From positions 11,712,614 through 11,776,613 of the forward strand of contig NC_079892.1 of NCBI RefSeq assembly GCF_024868665.1: a DNA stretch of 64,000 bases, read 5' to 3'. Shown here piece by piece: positions 1 through 11,752 of this stretch (positions are counted from its first letter, which is position 1; every line of letters begins with the position of its first letter). The position numbers and the translations under genes are program-made. The DNA comes from Triplophysa rosa (taxonomy: Eukaryota; Chordata; Actinopteri; Cypriniformes; Nemacheilidae). The notes beneath the pieces are model-generated. The model was not told where the DNA came from, did no database searches, and worked only from the letters and a program-made list of their open reading frames with translations.

Positions 1-966
1 AGAATTATTTTGGTCGCAAATTTTTATCCATTTTACTGGTAGTCCACTGTATGAAGAATTTTTGCATATGCCTGGTTTCACAGACAAGGCTTAAGGCTAG
101 TCCCAGACTAAAATGAATGTGTGAGCTGTCTTAACTAAAATATAATTGCCCGAATATCTTAAAATATTCATTGCCATTGTTTTGTCTCAAGATGCACACC
201 AGTAATATTTTTTAAGGCATTTTTATAAAAGCGACATAAATATCTTAATTAACTAAGGCATGTCCTGGCTTAAGCTAAGCCTGTCTGTGAAACGGGCCAA
301 TGTCACATTTGTGAGAAAATCTGCACGGTCACATTTGTGAGAAAATCAAGCTGAGAGAATCTCATAAAAAGGTGAGACTTAAACACAGTACATTTATATA
401 GTACACCTTTGCATTTTCTCTCGAATTGCATTATGTATTTGTAAAACGCTTTCTGTTTGTTTCAGAGTTTAGTTTCTTTTGCAAAAAAGGTTGCGTTTGT
501 TTGCAAAACGCTGGATTTGTTTGTTAAGTTTAGGCACAATTTTCGCTCCATAAATAAGTTATCAAAATCTTGGAAAAATATGCAGGACTCTTTGCTATCA
601 AATGCTGAAGCCACGCCCACTCGAATCGCTCAACCTGAGTCCCCAGCCCAGTAGGCTATATGTGAATTATGTGAATAGGTTTTACTGGAGGATTGGAATT
701 CAAACGCGCGCGATCTAGATAATTCAGGAGCAGGTTAAAGGTATGCGTATTTAGCGTGCTGTCCGGAGAGGGGGCTCCGAGCCCGGCAGTTTCTTCCGAA
801 CTCCGAGTACTCTCCCCATGTCCGGGAAGAAGGCCCCAGGCCCGGTATTATAGACTTCATGTACTTCTCTGATCTTAACAAGGGCTATGGGTCTCATTCA
901 TGTATGAGTTTGAACACTTGAACACCTGCGTACACACCAAATATCTTCTCACACTAAGACAGGAAC
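1..966. other. Non-coding stretch, no gene recognised
   Basis: I see no exon or repeat family that I can name here. The short open frame around 457-654 has no recognisable domain and lies in AT-rich sequence. A GC-rich patch near 765-850 carries partly self-complementary CCGGGC-type motifs but no clear gene. Confidence 0.4.
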
Positions 967-979
967 TGCACGTACACCA

Positions 980-1160
980 CACACACTTTTGTAGAGAAGT
1001 TGAATTAAGAACGCTGGGTTGCTTATCATTATCACTAAACAATGAGCTCATTTTTAATAAAACCACACACTTTTGTAGAGAAGTTTAACTTATCGCAGAC
1101 AGCCAAGGACGCTGGGGTGCTCATTATCACTAAACCATCAGTTCATTTGGAATAAAACCA
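980..1160. repeat. Two-copy direct repeat of about 90 bp
   Basis: The block starting with CACACACTTTTGTAGAGAAG occurs twice, near 980 and near 1064. Each copy is followed by a GCTGGG..GCT..ATCATTATCACTAAAC segment and ends in an AATAAAAC(C) motif. It lies just upstream of the LTR-like sequence and may belong to the same element. Confidence 0.7.
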
Positions 1161-1162
1161 GT

Positions 1163-2662
1163 GTTAAATCATGTATCGTCCGAAAGCCCCCGGAAAGGTG
1201 TCAAGATAAAGAGCACATGATATATGTATGTGTTGATTGAAAGGCGCTCCCTACGATTAAATCCTAATATGCGAGGCCGGAACTGTAGCGAGTCATAAGG
1301 GGATGGACTAATAAAAATAAGTGATGTCATGTAAAACCTGGTTGGTAGAAGATGATGTCAGGTAAAACATGATTGGTTTGAACTAGGGCTGTGCGATTTG
1401 GGGAAAATATCTAATTGCGATATTTTTGACAGACATTGCGATTGCGATTTGATTTGCGATTTTAACTTTTCTAATTCAAGCTTCAATTCAATATTGTTGT
1501 GTGGAGCACAGTATGGGTATAGTTACCCTGAAAGAAAACAACAAAAAAAACCATGTAATTGTTTCCATTAAAACCATTACAAAATTAATTTTTGTAGTGT
1601 GCTTTGGGCATTATTCAAATAGGGCTTACTGTTGTTCAATTGGTTCCCAACTTCCAGATTACATCACACCAATAGAATCCAAATACCAGTGTACACTATT
1701 ACAGTTTCCATTAAAACAAATACAACTCCCATTGTCCCTTAAATCCATAACATTTTCTATTGTGTTAGTGAATTATTAAAATAGTTCATGGTTTACATAG
1801 GCTGATTTATTATTGTTTAAGTATGTGGGATTTTTTAAAACAAGTAAAAAATGTGCTGAATGTTTAATTTCATCCAAGTGAAATTAGCAAAACAGTTAGA
1901 TAGAATTTACATTTGTTTGAAACGCGGAGCTAGGCGTGAGTTGACACAGGGTGCGCGCGTGCGTCAAGCCTCGTCAATATTGCCAGATGCCCGAACCGGA
2001 CTCAAGTACTATAAACGTCATTACGAAACAGGCTGTGTGTGCGCGTCAAGTTTAAACGGCTCGTCCGCGAGACGCACAACGCGGGGCAGAGAAGCGCGAG
2101 TATGACACAGGCTGTGTGCGCGGTCTTCTGAATTGGACGGTTCTTTAGTATTTATTTGCCTAATATGATCGATCTGACTCTGCAGATGCCATAATAACAC
2201 ACACTCTCTCTCTCCTGCCTTCTGTATGTTTGTTTTTTTAATGACTTGTTTACGCAGTTGGCTGGGGCAGTGCTGATTGGGCATAACGGAGGTGCGCTCA
2301 CTCAGTTGGTTAGCAAGAATGCCACTCAAAGCAGGCTTGGAACAGACGCGTTTCCTATTTTTCACATCGCTCCCACATCGCAGCCTCTTGCGATTAGCAA
2401 ATCGCAACGTCTCACATCGCGATTGCGATTCGATTTCGATTAATCGTTCAGCCCTAGTTTGAACTGTGATAACAACTTGAGAACAATGTATAAAAGATGG
2501 AGTCAGACATGTATTCGTTGGACATCATTGGACATCTTCAGATGAACTCTGTGTGTCTCACTTTGATTGCTCGAGCAAATAAAGATTGAAACCTCTTGAA
2601 ACCTGGCTCTCTGGTCTTCGTGAATTCTTTCTACATTGGCTGATCGACTTTTCGCCACGACA
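1163..2662 (+). mobile_element. Solo LTR (retrovirus-like), split by a hAT insertion
   Basis: Sequence on both sides of the hAT insertion (about 1163-1383 and 2465-2662) matches, in the opposite orientation, the block at 57654-58150. Shared parts include a GGATGGACTAA block, a TATAAAAGATGGAGTCAG segment (TATA box and start region), a segment encoding no protein, and AATAAAG followed by a GCCACRACA end. A TATA box plus a polyadenylation signal and a terminal CA is LTR organisation. No internal gag or pol is next to it, so I call it a solo LTR. The 5' boundary is uncertain and no target duplication was confirmed. Confidence 0.6.
1384..2456. mobile_element. Non-autonomous hAT element, about 1.07 kb
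   Basis: The element begins TAGGGCTGTGCGAT and ends ATCGTTCAGCCCTA, which are inverted ends of hAT type. It is flanked by a perfect 8-bp duplication GTTTGAAC (1376-1383 and 2457-2464). The subterminal regions are rich in GCGATT/AATCGC repeats. No transposase is visible. It interrupts the LTR, so it is the younger insertion. Confidence 0.88.
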
Positions 2663-4513
2663 TAACCAATCACATATTTAACAACTACAATACTAATTTC
2701 TCGCTAGTAATGCAATCAAAAGTTATTGAAATTGAAAATTAAATATACATTTATACAAAACTATGCTCCAACGGGCGTTTCGGCCGCCATTTTATTTTTT
2801 CCAGCTTGAGCCTTCTCGACCAATCACGTTCCGCGCATGTTGTTATGGAAACGACAGGTCTCCGTCACTGGTTAGCTGTGAAAAAGGTGCTTGACAGGAT
2901 GTTTTTTCAGAAAAGTTGAACTTTTTTCCAACCTCAAAGACACTCAAGCTGCAGAAAAAGATGCTGGCACTGGCGTTTTAAAAAAGCGCTCAGGACTTTT
3001 TTGAAAACACGGTTTACTCCATAGGATTATAATTTAAAACAGACACTAGCAGCTTCAATAAAGAAGTCAAGCTCTGAAGACAGACAGCTTTGTCTATTTG
3101 TAGTGGTTCTCTTGAGCTGATAAGGTAGATGCTGAAATTGCTGATAGTGAACCAGCCGGGTGGATTGTCTGTTATTTGGCATGAGATTTGTTTAGTTGGG
3201 CAGAGTGAGAGCCTGAGAGCGTGTGCGAAAAGCTTACAACCCTGAGCTCGTGATTGAGCAGACACCTGATGCTAGGCGCTCTAGTGATAGGGGAGGGGCC
3301 ATGCATGCTCGGATGCTCCATTGTGTCATCAATCCCCCGTTTTAGCCCCGCCCAAAAAATCCTGAAAAGAGAATTTTTGAAAATCTGTTTAACGGTTTAA
3401 CTCCACAGTTCAGTACTACATACTTCTGAGTCTTTGTAATGTGTTTCAGCAATACATGTCTAACATCTATAATGTGTTTAGAAACAATTCTCAGAATGCT
3501 CTTTACCCAGACTTTAAAAACATCTTTCATTTTGTGTGTGTGTGTCTTTGGTCAAGTTTGGCAATTTAATTTTAAAACGTATTATTGCTTGAGTGAAGTA
3601 AAAGTGCATCAGGTTTTTCTTGAAAACAATATTTCTGATGAAAATCTGATTTTGCAGGTTCAATGTACCCACGTCCAGCAGCTTGTTGAAACAGACATGT
3701 TTCATTCTCATCAAGCCTTTCATTTCTGGGGATTCTCTCCTATATGTGTGTGTATGTAACATCTAACCAAATGTCTGAATGTATTCCTCTTATGGAGAAT
3801 CCATGGAGAAATGTTGGAGGTTTGAAGAAATGTTTTTGAAGGCGTGAGCTCCAGGTGATGTCTAGAGAGGAGTCTCATCTCTGATGTCTCTGCTGGGTAA
3901 ACATGAGATATCATTTGTTTTAGAAATCGTTGGTCTTACAGTATAAATGTATGATGTGTTCCAGAGGAAATCGTTTGGCTGTCAAAGAGAAGCAGACTTG
4001 AGATTATATTTTTATATTTTGTTTTATTGTAAATATACAGTAGAAGATGCTTCACCGTTTTCAACATATTTCATCAAATGCTTTGGAGTGTCAAAAGAGA
4101 TTTCCAAACGTGTATTGCCTTTATGGCTAATAATCCAGAGAGATTTGACTGTGAAAGAAAGACTGTATGACCCACACAGAGATCTGATCTCCATCATTGA
4201 GTCGTTTTCAGTAGTTTGTTCCACAGGTCTTTCCTGTACTCCAGACTTCACTCCTGAACTTACTTGAGAAATGAATCGTGATGCTGAACATCATGTTTTA
4301 TTACACAGGGATGGCATTTTGATCTTCTCCATCCTTCAGAAAGACAGAGTCCTCACAACATTGAAGGAGAGAATAGATGGACTTGACACATCACACATCC
4401 AAACATACACAATTCTTCTTCTGTTTCTTTACATTTCAGTTGTACACAAACTGTGCAGCTAAAAGGTGTTTGAACTTGATTATTACTGTCACTGTTATTT
4501 ATTCTGATGGCAG
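2663..4513. other. Intergenic or intronic stretch, no exon assigned
   Basis: Open frames here are short and without recognisable domains. A TGATGCTAGGCGCT motif at about 3268 recurs at 63494, indicating a shared dispersed repeat. The right part may be intron of the coiled-coil gene that follows. Confidence 0.4.
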
Positions 4514-5126
4514 GGAAATCAAGAAGCTGGAGGAGAGGTCGAAGGGGATGGACAATTACAGAGATGGTCTTCTGCAACACGTCCCACCTGAGGTGCAAGA
4601 AGTGATGGAGAGAAACCTAAAGGTGTGTTTGCTCTTTCCTTCTTGAAATAGGATCAGATCACTGTGCTTGCATGTGATTGTGTTTATCTTCATACTGTTT
4701 GTGTGTGTAAAACAGGCCACCCAGGCTGACGGTACAGAAGGGAGAAACATGATGCTGCTGAAAAGCATGTGAGTTGTGTTTACACTGACAGTTCACTGAT
4801 CTAATGACATTAACAATGTTACAACATTCACAATGACTGCACACCAGGACCAGTGCTAGAGTGTGTTTTTGTCTAGAAACCAGTCTATGGGCTCAATAGC
4901 TGAGCAACAGAAGATTGTCTGTCAGGGGATCACGAGCAGGATCGAGCTCATTGAAAGACTGAAGCTGGAGATGAAGACCACCTCCAAAAAGATGGTGGAG
5001 GAGCAAGTAAAAGCCCAAACTATAGTGCACGACACTTTAAAACTCTTTGTTTTCACATCATGATGTTTTTCTCTTGTCTAACAGAAAGTGCTGAAAGAGA
5101 TCAAATACGAAAGATTTAGAAGGTGA
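4514..5126 (+). CDS. Unidentified coiled-coil protein, 3' exons
   Basis: Four exons with good AG/GT borders keep one frame: 4514-4622, 4716-4768, 4877-5006 and 5085-5126. The pieces read EIKKLEERSKGMDNYRDGLL.., ATQADGTEGRNMMLLKS, NQSMGSIAEQQKIVCQGITS.. and KVLKEIKYERFRR, then TGA at 5124. The composition (E, K, R, L, Q, heptad-like spacing) suggests a coiled coil, and HVPPEVQEVMERNLK resembles linkers in kinetochore or centrosome proteins. I cannot name the family. The TGA may be the true stop, or a weak GT donor at 5123 may lead to further exons displaced by the hAT nest that begins about 250 bp downstream. The 5' exons were not found. Confidence 0.55.
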
Positions 5127-5611
5127 CGTGGAGATCGTCAGAAACAGCGGAGCACCAGGGAAGGTCCTTTGTCTTTATGACATATGCAGGCCAATCAGTT
5201 TCTGTTGTCTCGGGGAGCAAACGGTTGTCATTTATTTGAATCTGCAGATCAAAACACCTTCATGAAAGCTCTCTCTCTCTCTCTCCTCCACACTAAACAG
5301 AAACAAGAACTGAAAACCTGGACACAGCAGTAGATTCTGAAGACCAGGTAAATAACAAGGTTTGTATTCCAGGGCAACCAATTTAGTCGCACATGTATTT
5401 CTCAATGGTGCGACTAAAAAAAATCTGAGGTCGCACCGGTGCGACCAGCCATTCGAGGGAGAAAAAAAGTCTCTGCGACTCTGAAAGTCTCCCTGTGATT
5501 CAACAACAGACACACATTAGGCCCATATCATGGTCTAAACCAATCAGAGATAGTGAGGGGCGGACCCCCTCTGATTGGCCGTGGTCCAGATTTTCCTGTA
5601 CGTGTGTGTAC

Positions 5612-7318
5612 CAGAGGTCACGTTAACCGAAAATTCTCTGTCATTGACAGATTTTTTTACCAGTGACGGAAAAATCTGAAGGCCGTCCATCCGTCATTTT
5701 GACGGATTACAATGAGGGCAATTTGTAACTCCCCATTTGCCTTCATTAGAGCGTGATATGCTCGCGGAGGGACGTGCGTGTTTTCACCTGTCATTGTTAC
5801 CGACTAGACATATGTGATGCGATCTGGGAAAACCCGTCGGATGTCGCGCTGGGACACGGGAAAGACAGTTCACCTATCAAAGTAAACCACATAACATGAA
5901 GAATGACGGAGTATCAATGCACATTTCCCGCCAGTCCTGTGTAAACTACGCCATGCAAGGTTTTTTATACAATGTTTTCGTGAGATGACAGAGCTCCCCC
6001 GTCTGCAGCACCGGGAGTTATCCGATCGCAAAACATACAAGGGATGATCATGAGTCCAGACACTATGCACATGATAAACAAGGTAAAACTTGCTTCACTG
6101 CTTATTAGTTGTTGTCCGTAATGTTTGCGAGTTTCCTTGTGTAGTGATAATGGCAGAGCTCTCGTTCCTTTGTGTCTCTCGACCTTTGTCCACTTTCGTT
6201 TTATTCAAATGGTTTTGTACAGCATTTTTATAGACAACAACACTGGGAAATGTTTTTTTTTATTAAATTGTTATTCGAGTAAGTCTTTTACTACTCTAAA
6301 GTGACTTTTACTTGTGATACTGGACTGTTGTGCTTTTATTTACATCACTTTAAACCCGCTTTCCTCCAAATTCCATTCCTGAAAATGCTAGCGCTTCAGC
6401 CGATCTCAGCCATAACTTTTGTTACATACACAAGGTATGAGCAACATAAAAACTGATTTGGAAAGGGCTTGAATATGGTATCAAAAACTGTAATATATAA
6501 ATTTGCACCATGTGTTGGGTTTTCACAGATCGAATCACATATGAACATAAACATTAAAACATTAAATATATAGATGAATATAAACAACAACGGCTTTATT
6601 GGGCATTCAGTTGTATTAAAATACGAGACGCAAGTACAGCATGATAGAGCTGAAGATCTTTGCATTCGGGCTTAATTTCTATCATTTTACACGGGCTCGG
6701 GCCGGGCTCACGCGGTAAATGAGCGGTCATGTGATGCGTTCCGATTAGCGCGAGAAAGATGCGAAAATGGATGCTGAGGAGGTGAAACGGAGGCTTGCCT
6801 CTGGCGATTACGTTTTGGTTGCACCAGCAACTAAAGCAAAGTCTGAGGTGAGGAAAAGTTTTGACCATGTGCATAATGAGAATAATGAGCCAGTGGGATA
6901 TGTGAGATGTTACAGAGGACTTATTTTATTTCTTTGTTCCATCTTCCAAGTGGCCTGTAGCCTACGTTAGTCATTAATAAATTATGTTAAAACATGTATG
7001 ACTCATTCTTGAAAAAAGCTGTGTGTGTGCACACATTTGAATAGCCTAATGTCGGGCTGTAAACGGGTTCGGGCTTTTAAAAAGCTGTCAATCAAAATGT
7101 ACTTGTCGGGCTCGGGCCGAATTCTGTCGGGCTCGGGCACTGTCGGGCCTAACTTTTAAGGCCCGATTACAGCTCTACAGCGTGATGACGTCACGAACAT
7201 ACTAATTACCACCTAACGCCACCTTGCACCATAGTGACGGGTAATAATAGATTATGACGGATTTTTTACGAGCCTGTCAGACAAAATACGGACAATAAAA
7301 AGTCTAGCGCAACCTCTG
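5612..7318. mobile_element. Middle hAT element, 1.7 kb
   Basis: It is bounded by a perfect 8-bp duplication GTGTGTAC (5604-5611 and 7319-7326). The inverted ends begin CAGAGGT and subterminal segments contain GACGGATT/AATCCGTC motifs at both sides. It lies within the hAT at 5371-7850 and itself contains the hAT at 6645-7177. No complete transposase is visible. Confidence 0.88.
6645..7177 (+). mobile_element. Inner hAT element with BED-finger start
   Basis: The ends TAGAGCTG and CAGCTCTA are inverted. The flanks CAGCATGA (6637-6644) and CAGCGTGA (7178-7185) form an 8-bp duplication with one mismatch. Subterminal GGGCTCGGGC(C) repeats occur at both sides. An open frame at 6767-6970 begins MDAEEVKRRLASGDYV and continues with a SEVRKSFDHV..ENNEPVGYVRC segment, resembling the start of a BED zinc finger of hAT transposases. 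The frame is lost after the first cysteine, so it is a deletion derivative. Confidence 0.82.
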
Positions 7319-7869
7319 GTGTGTACGTGTGAAAATGCGTGTGCTGTAGTCAGACAGAGAGGGGAGGAGCCTATAGGCACGTCAGTTAAACAGAGTGGAT
7401 GTAGCGCGGATGATGAGAGAAGATGAACAGAACGACTGACAACTTTTTCGTGAATAATGTTAAGTTAAGGCCTGATCCATCCAAAAATCATAAGCAATGC
7501 TCTGACACGGAGCCATCAACCTCCCAGGTTATGTCAAGCCCTGGTCCATTTATCTTGAGATGTTTTAAGTTTCAGTTCAGTGGAGCACTTTAAGCACCAA
7601 CACTTTTTCAGTAAGTTACCTTTCTTGTAGAATTGTGCTTCAAATAAAGAACTTTATGTTGACCAGATTGTTAGTTAATCATTTACAAGTCAATTTTGCC
7701 TATATGGACAGCGATTTAAAAAAAAGTGAACTGGTAAAACAGCGGTGTTAAATGCGATGCGGTCGAAAATTTTGGTGCACCTAACTTTTGTGCTGGTGCT
7801 CCCAAGAAAAAAAGTTAGGTGCACCAGTGCAAAAAGTTAGTCTAGAGCCCTGTATTCTGAGCTTCAGAT

Positions 7870-8545
7870 GAATACCCTACTAACAAGCTAGTATACCGCG
7901 TTTCTAAGGCTTGTTACTAGGGTATTTTGGTGGTAATTAGGTGTTGCTAGAGTTTTTATAGCTGGTAACTAGGGAGCTTCATCTGGTTGCTATGGGTTGG
8001 TAAGGTGTTTAGCTGTTTACTTTATGTTGCTAAGGTATGCTAGCTTGTTACTAGGGTATTTTGGCTGGTAATTAGGTGTTGCTAGGGTGCTGTAGCTAGT
8101 AACCAGGGTGTTTCATCTGGTTGATAGACATTGTTAGGGTGTTTAAGCTGTTTACTGTATGTTGTTGATGTGATCTTGCTTGTTACTGGAGCATTTCGGC
8201 TAGTCAGGTGTTGCTAGGGTCTTTAGCTTTTAACTAGGTTGCTAAACATTAGAAGGGTCTTTAAGTTGTTACCTTGCTAAGGTATGCTAGGTTGTTACTA
8301 GGGATTTTTAGCTGGTAATTAGGTGTAGCTAAGGGATTTTAGCTGGTTACTAGGGTATTTTGGCTGGTAATTACACGTTGCTAGGGTGTTATAGCTGGTA
8401 ATGGCGTTTCATCTGGTTGCTTGTTGTTTTTAGGGTCTTGAAGCTGTTTACTGTGTGTTGCTAAGGTATTCTAGCTTGTTACTAGGGTATTTCGAATGAT
8501 CAATAGGTTTTGCTAGGGTGTTGTTGCAAGCAGTTTTTCCACTCA
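7870..8545. repeat. Degenerate tandem repeat (GTTGCTAGGGTG type)
   Basis: Roughly 130-150 bp units share phrases such as CTTGTTACTAGGGTATTTTG, GGTAATTAGGTGTTGCTAGG, TTTCATCTGGTTG and AGCTGTTTACT. About five imperfect copies are visible. No coding potential is seen. Confidence 0.75.
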
Positions 8546-8567
8546 TTAGCTCATCTACTTACTTCGG

Positions 8568-8795
8568 TAGCACCTTACAGCTTAAAAGCAGAATTCATCC
8601 TCTCTGTAGTTGCAGCAGCTTTAAGTTAACATGCCAGAGGAGAACTGGCCCTCCCGGTTGAGCCTGGTCTCTCCCAAGGTTTTTTTCTCCACTTTTATAG
8701 TGGAGTTTTGGTTCTTTGCCACTGTTGCTCACTGGGAGACTCAAACATAAACATAGACATCTTACATTTAGCGGCAGTATATACATTCTATTTGC
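8568..8795 (+). mobile_element. LINE 3' end fragment (L2/Rex-like)
   Basis: The stretch contains CTCTCCCAAGGTTTTTTTCT and the ACTGTTGCTCACTGGGAGACT segment, which I recognise as the common 3' untranslated region of fish LINEs of the L2/Rex group. No reverse transcriptase is attached. Confidence 0.6.
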
Positions 8796-10065
8796 ACAAT
8801 ATGGTATTATTGCAATTTTTTCTGGTATATTGTAAATATCTGGTATATTTTCAGCTCTGACAAAATCGATTATATTAAAAAATCGTTTAAATTATAATAT
8901 TGTAAATAAACCAGCTTCAGTAATCAGTAGTATTATTAACCCTGTTATTTTATTCTCATAAAATATGTTTCACAAATGCTAAATACAATTCACAGACGTA
9001 CAACTGTGCACAAATATTTCAAAAGATTAAAATGCGCAAGTTTATCATGGAACGTGAATGTGCAAATCGTCACTCACGTGTGAATCGCCTTGGATTTGTG
9101 TGTGTTTTGAGACTCTCTTGGCAGCGCCGTCCATCCCACTTGAGTTGTCATCCTGTTTAGCCAATCAGATTCAACCTTACCATTCAACCAATCATAACTG
9201 CGGAGAGCAAATAGTAACGTTATCTGCCACCAATAGCATCTAAGTACTATTAGTATAAGTACTATTTCTACTTTAACTGAAAATAGCTGTATTTTCTTTG
9301 GATTGTGTAAATAGCATGAAGAATGATGTGGCCCATATGTGGACCTCATGTGTCATCCTTGTTTGGCTGAGTTCAGTTAAGGACTGACGGCCCTTATGTG
9401 GGCCACATGTGGCTGATAGACCAAAAGCCAGAATTCTCCCAGAATTTAACCATATTTACACAACACTTTTTTATTTAAAATATGAATTCTTATTACTTTA
9501 ATAAAAACGCGCCTAGTTTTGCTATATAGCACTAAATCCATTGCGATAATGTCTGTGGTATGCACCATCTTTCATGTGTACGTCCATCACTATGGTTACA
9601 AGCGTCGCATGCGAATACCATACAGGCTTGAGTTCAGTTTCTCATTCAAACAGACAGTATACAAGCAGCACTCGAGTTGTAAAACAAATCGGGGGGTATG
9701 GTGGATTGGGTTTAATGTTTAGGGACAGATCATTTGTGCTGATGACAGCGCATATGGTGGGAGACCAAGGGTGTACCCTTTTGATTATTGTTTAAGCACA
9801 AAGATAATTATTATATTATATCACTCTAAAACAACATGCATGCTATTGATATATTACGGATCAGATACTCCTGTCATTGATCTTGACCGAGGCACCTCAG
9901 AACTGGAGTTGGTCCCCAGGCTGGCATGGCTACCACTGCTCCATAGTTAGGGTAAATACAGAGGACACATTTTCCCACTGGGTGCAAGTGCAACTTCATA
10001 CTCATGATACCTATAAATCTATTGGGAATTGATCTATTAAATGTTGAAACAAAACCTCACAAAAC
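8796..10065. other. Non-coding stretch, unassigned repeats
   Basis: AT-rich sequence with no exon I can support. The segment 9325-9425 has partly inverted GGCCCATATGTGG and GGGCCACATGTGG motifs, likely part of an old DNA transposon. Confidence 0.35.
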
Positions 10066-10645
10066 TGTCACGATATGAGCGTGGAGAAGAACCCAAGCGG
10101 AGGCAGGCAAAACGGGGTTAACAAAACAAGACTTTAATAATAAATACAAAAGACAAAACAAAAACCCATGATGGGGTGCAAAAACAGAACAATAACTAGG
10201 ACACGGAAACAGAACAAGAAATCAAAACAAAATACTTCCCATGAGATGGCAAAAACTGAACTAAATAAAAAATGACACACTACGTATACACACTTACAAG
10301 GGACACAGGCAACATAGCAAACATGGTCAAAGGCACACGACGGGGAAGGCAAACAAAACACCAGCATACACACATAATCCACGAACACAAGACAAAGAAA
10401 CAAGAGGGTTTTTAAAGGGAAGACAAACGAGGGATAATGAGCGAGGGCAGGTGTGGAACATAAGCCAGGAGAGGAAAACAATACAAGAAACGAGAGGGGC
10501 GGGGCCAATGACGAGACACTGGAGAGAACGCACATTATTGTCAAACGGACAATAATATGTTTCCCTCCACACATAACCAAAGGCTTTGCCATGGCTCTGC
10601 TACAGGACCAAGAAAAACATGACTAAATGAAGCAGAGCCATGACA
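10066..10645 (-). mobile_element. Solo LTR, same family as the 28.5-30.9 kb element
   Basis: It runs TGTCACGATATGAGC to AGCAGAGCCATGACA on the plus strand and matches the LTRs at 28486-29028 and 30331-30894 throughout (GAGAAGAACCCAA, GGGGTTAACAAAA, CAGAGCCATGACA). Flanking CAAAAC at 10060-10065 and 10646-10651 may be the target duplication. No internal region remains, so it arose by LTR-LTR recombination. The long open frame on the minus strand is a chance frame in the LTR. Confidence 0.82.
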
Positions 10646-11337
10646 CAAAACATTGTAAATGAACATGAATCCTCTCAAGTCAAGTCCATTTGAATTGAAG
10701 TGCAAGAACAAATGGATTAAACAAATGTACCATTTACAAAATCTGAAAATAATTCATATAATACAAATACATAGCACCACCTGACATTTCTTAAACTTGA
10801 GGTGGCCAAACAAAAGACCAAAAAGGGGAAGCAAAATGAATACTGATCAGTTCAATGCTGCCTACCCCATTCTGCCCTACAGTATCTCATAGAAGCTTCC
10901 AAACAGTTTCAGAATCATGTAAGGAAAAGTAATGGCTAGTAATGGTTTTCCTTGCACTTTTCATTTATATGTTGTAGAATGTTTGGCGAATGATGATAGA
11001 TAGAGCAATGACATTCCACCAGATGCCGCTGATCGGACAGGACAGAGTAACACGGCGGATAATGCTCACAAAAAAAGATGTTTTTTTCTACTTAGGTTAG
11101 TTCATGAGGCAGCGTGTGTTGTTAGGTGGCCGCTGTAAAGTGCAGTAAGATATTCCAGGTGAAACAGAAACCAAATCTAACATTAACTTTGTGAATGTAA
11201 AGTCTCCTGACGTTAGCTAGCTGGCGTTAGCTAACAAAAAACGTCCAAACTAACAACATCTTAACTGTGTTGTTATCGCCTCTGTCCAGAGATTCGCCTT
11301 TGGTGAATATCAAAAGTATTCCTGACTCTTGACTTAC
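10646..11337. other. Non-coding stretch between LTR and exon
   Basis: No repeat family or exon is assigned, apart from a GTTAGCTAGCTGGCGTTAGCTAA quasi-palindrome at about 11213. Confidence 0.35.
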
Positions 11338-11413
11338 CTTCAGTGCTACTTTTTGCCCTCTTAAAGCCGAAGTCCCTCAGGTCAAGCTGTCCATGTCGCT
11401 TGGGCTTGGCCAT
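11338..11413 (-). CDS. Candidate first exon, transposase-like N-terminus
   Basis: The minus strand reads MAKPKRHGQLDLRDFGFKRA then KSSTE and a consensus GTAAGT donor. A short basic start followed by an xxDFGFKR motif resembles the N-termini of ZMYM- or hAT-like transposable-element proteins, but the match is short. No following exon was found between 10646 and 11330. It lies 30 bp from the element at 11443-14454 and points away from it. Confidence 0.35.
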
Positions 11414-11752
11414 GATGCAGAGTCGGCGCCACGACCGGGCCCCACTGAAAAAAATGAACGTATGGGTCTTTGAAATTACAAAAATGAATCACGTATAAGC
11501 AACACAATTCATTTATATTCCTTGTGTGAATGTGATTTAATCAATTAGTTTTAAATTTATTTGTTTGAATGTTGAATGCAGACATTTTTCTCACGTTGAT
11601 TGAAAGTGATTAAATTGAAAATTGAACTTAATATAATTGAGTTTGCATGCACAACTGGCAGAAGGTGGCGGTAATGCGTCAATGAGAAGAACGTAAACTG
11701 TCATAAAAGAATAAATGACGTCGACTGCGTTAACCGCCAATTTGCGCCAAAA

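Larger units (their letters stand above)
5371..7850. mobile_element. Outer hAT element hosting two nested hATs
   Basis: The left end CAGGGCAACCAATTTAGTCG and the right end, read inward as CAGGGCTCTAGACTAACTTT, both continue into GGTGCGAC/GGTGCACC-rich subterminal repeats, a fish hAT pattern. The flanks TGTATTCC (5363-5370) and TGTATTCT (7851-7858) differ by one base, consistent with an aged 8-bp target duplication. The interior is largely occupied by the younger insertion at 5612-7318. No transposase of its own is recognisable. Confidence 0.7.

Noticed and set aside
10134..10592. 152-aa minus-strand frame
   Set aside because: Lies wholly inside a solo LTR whose relatives carry different frames; no domain.
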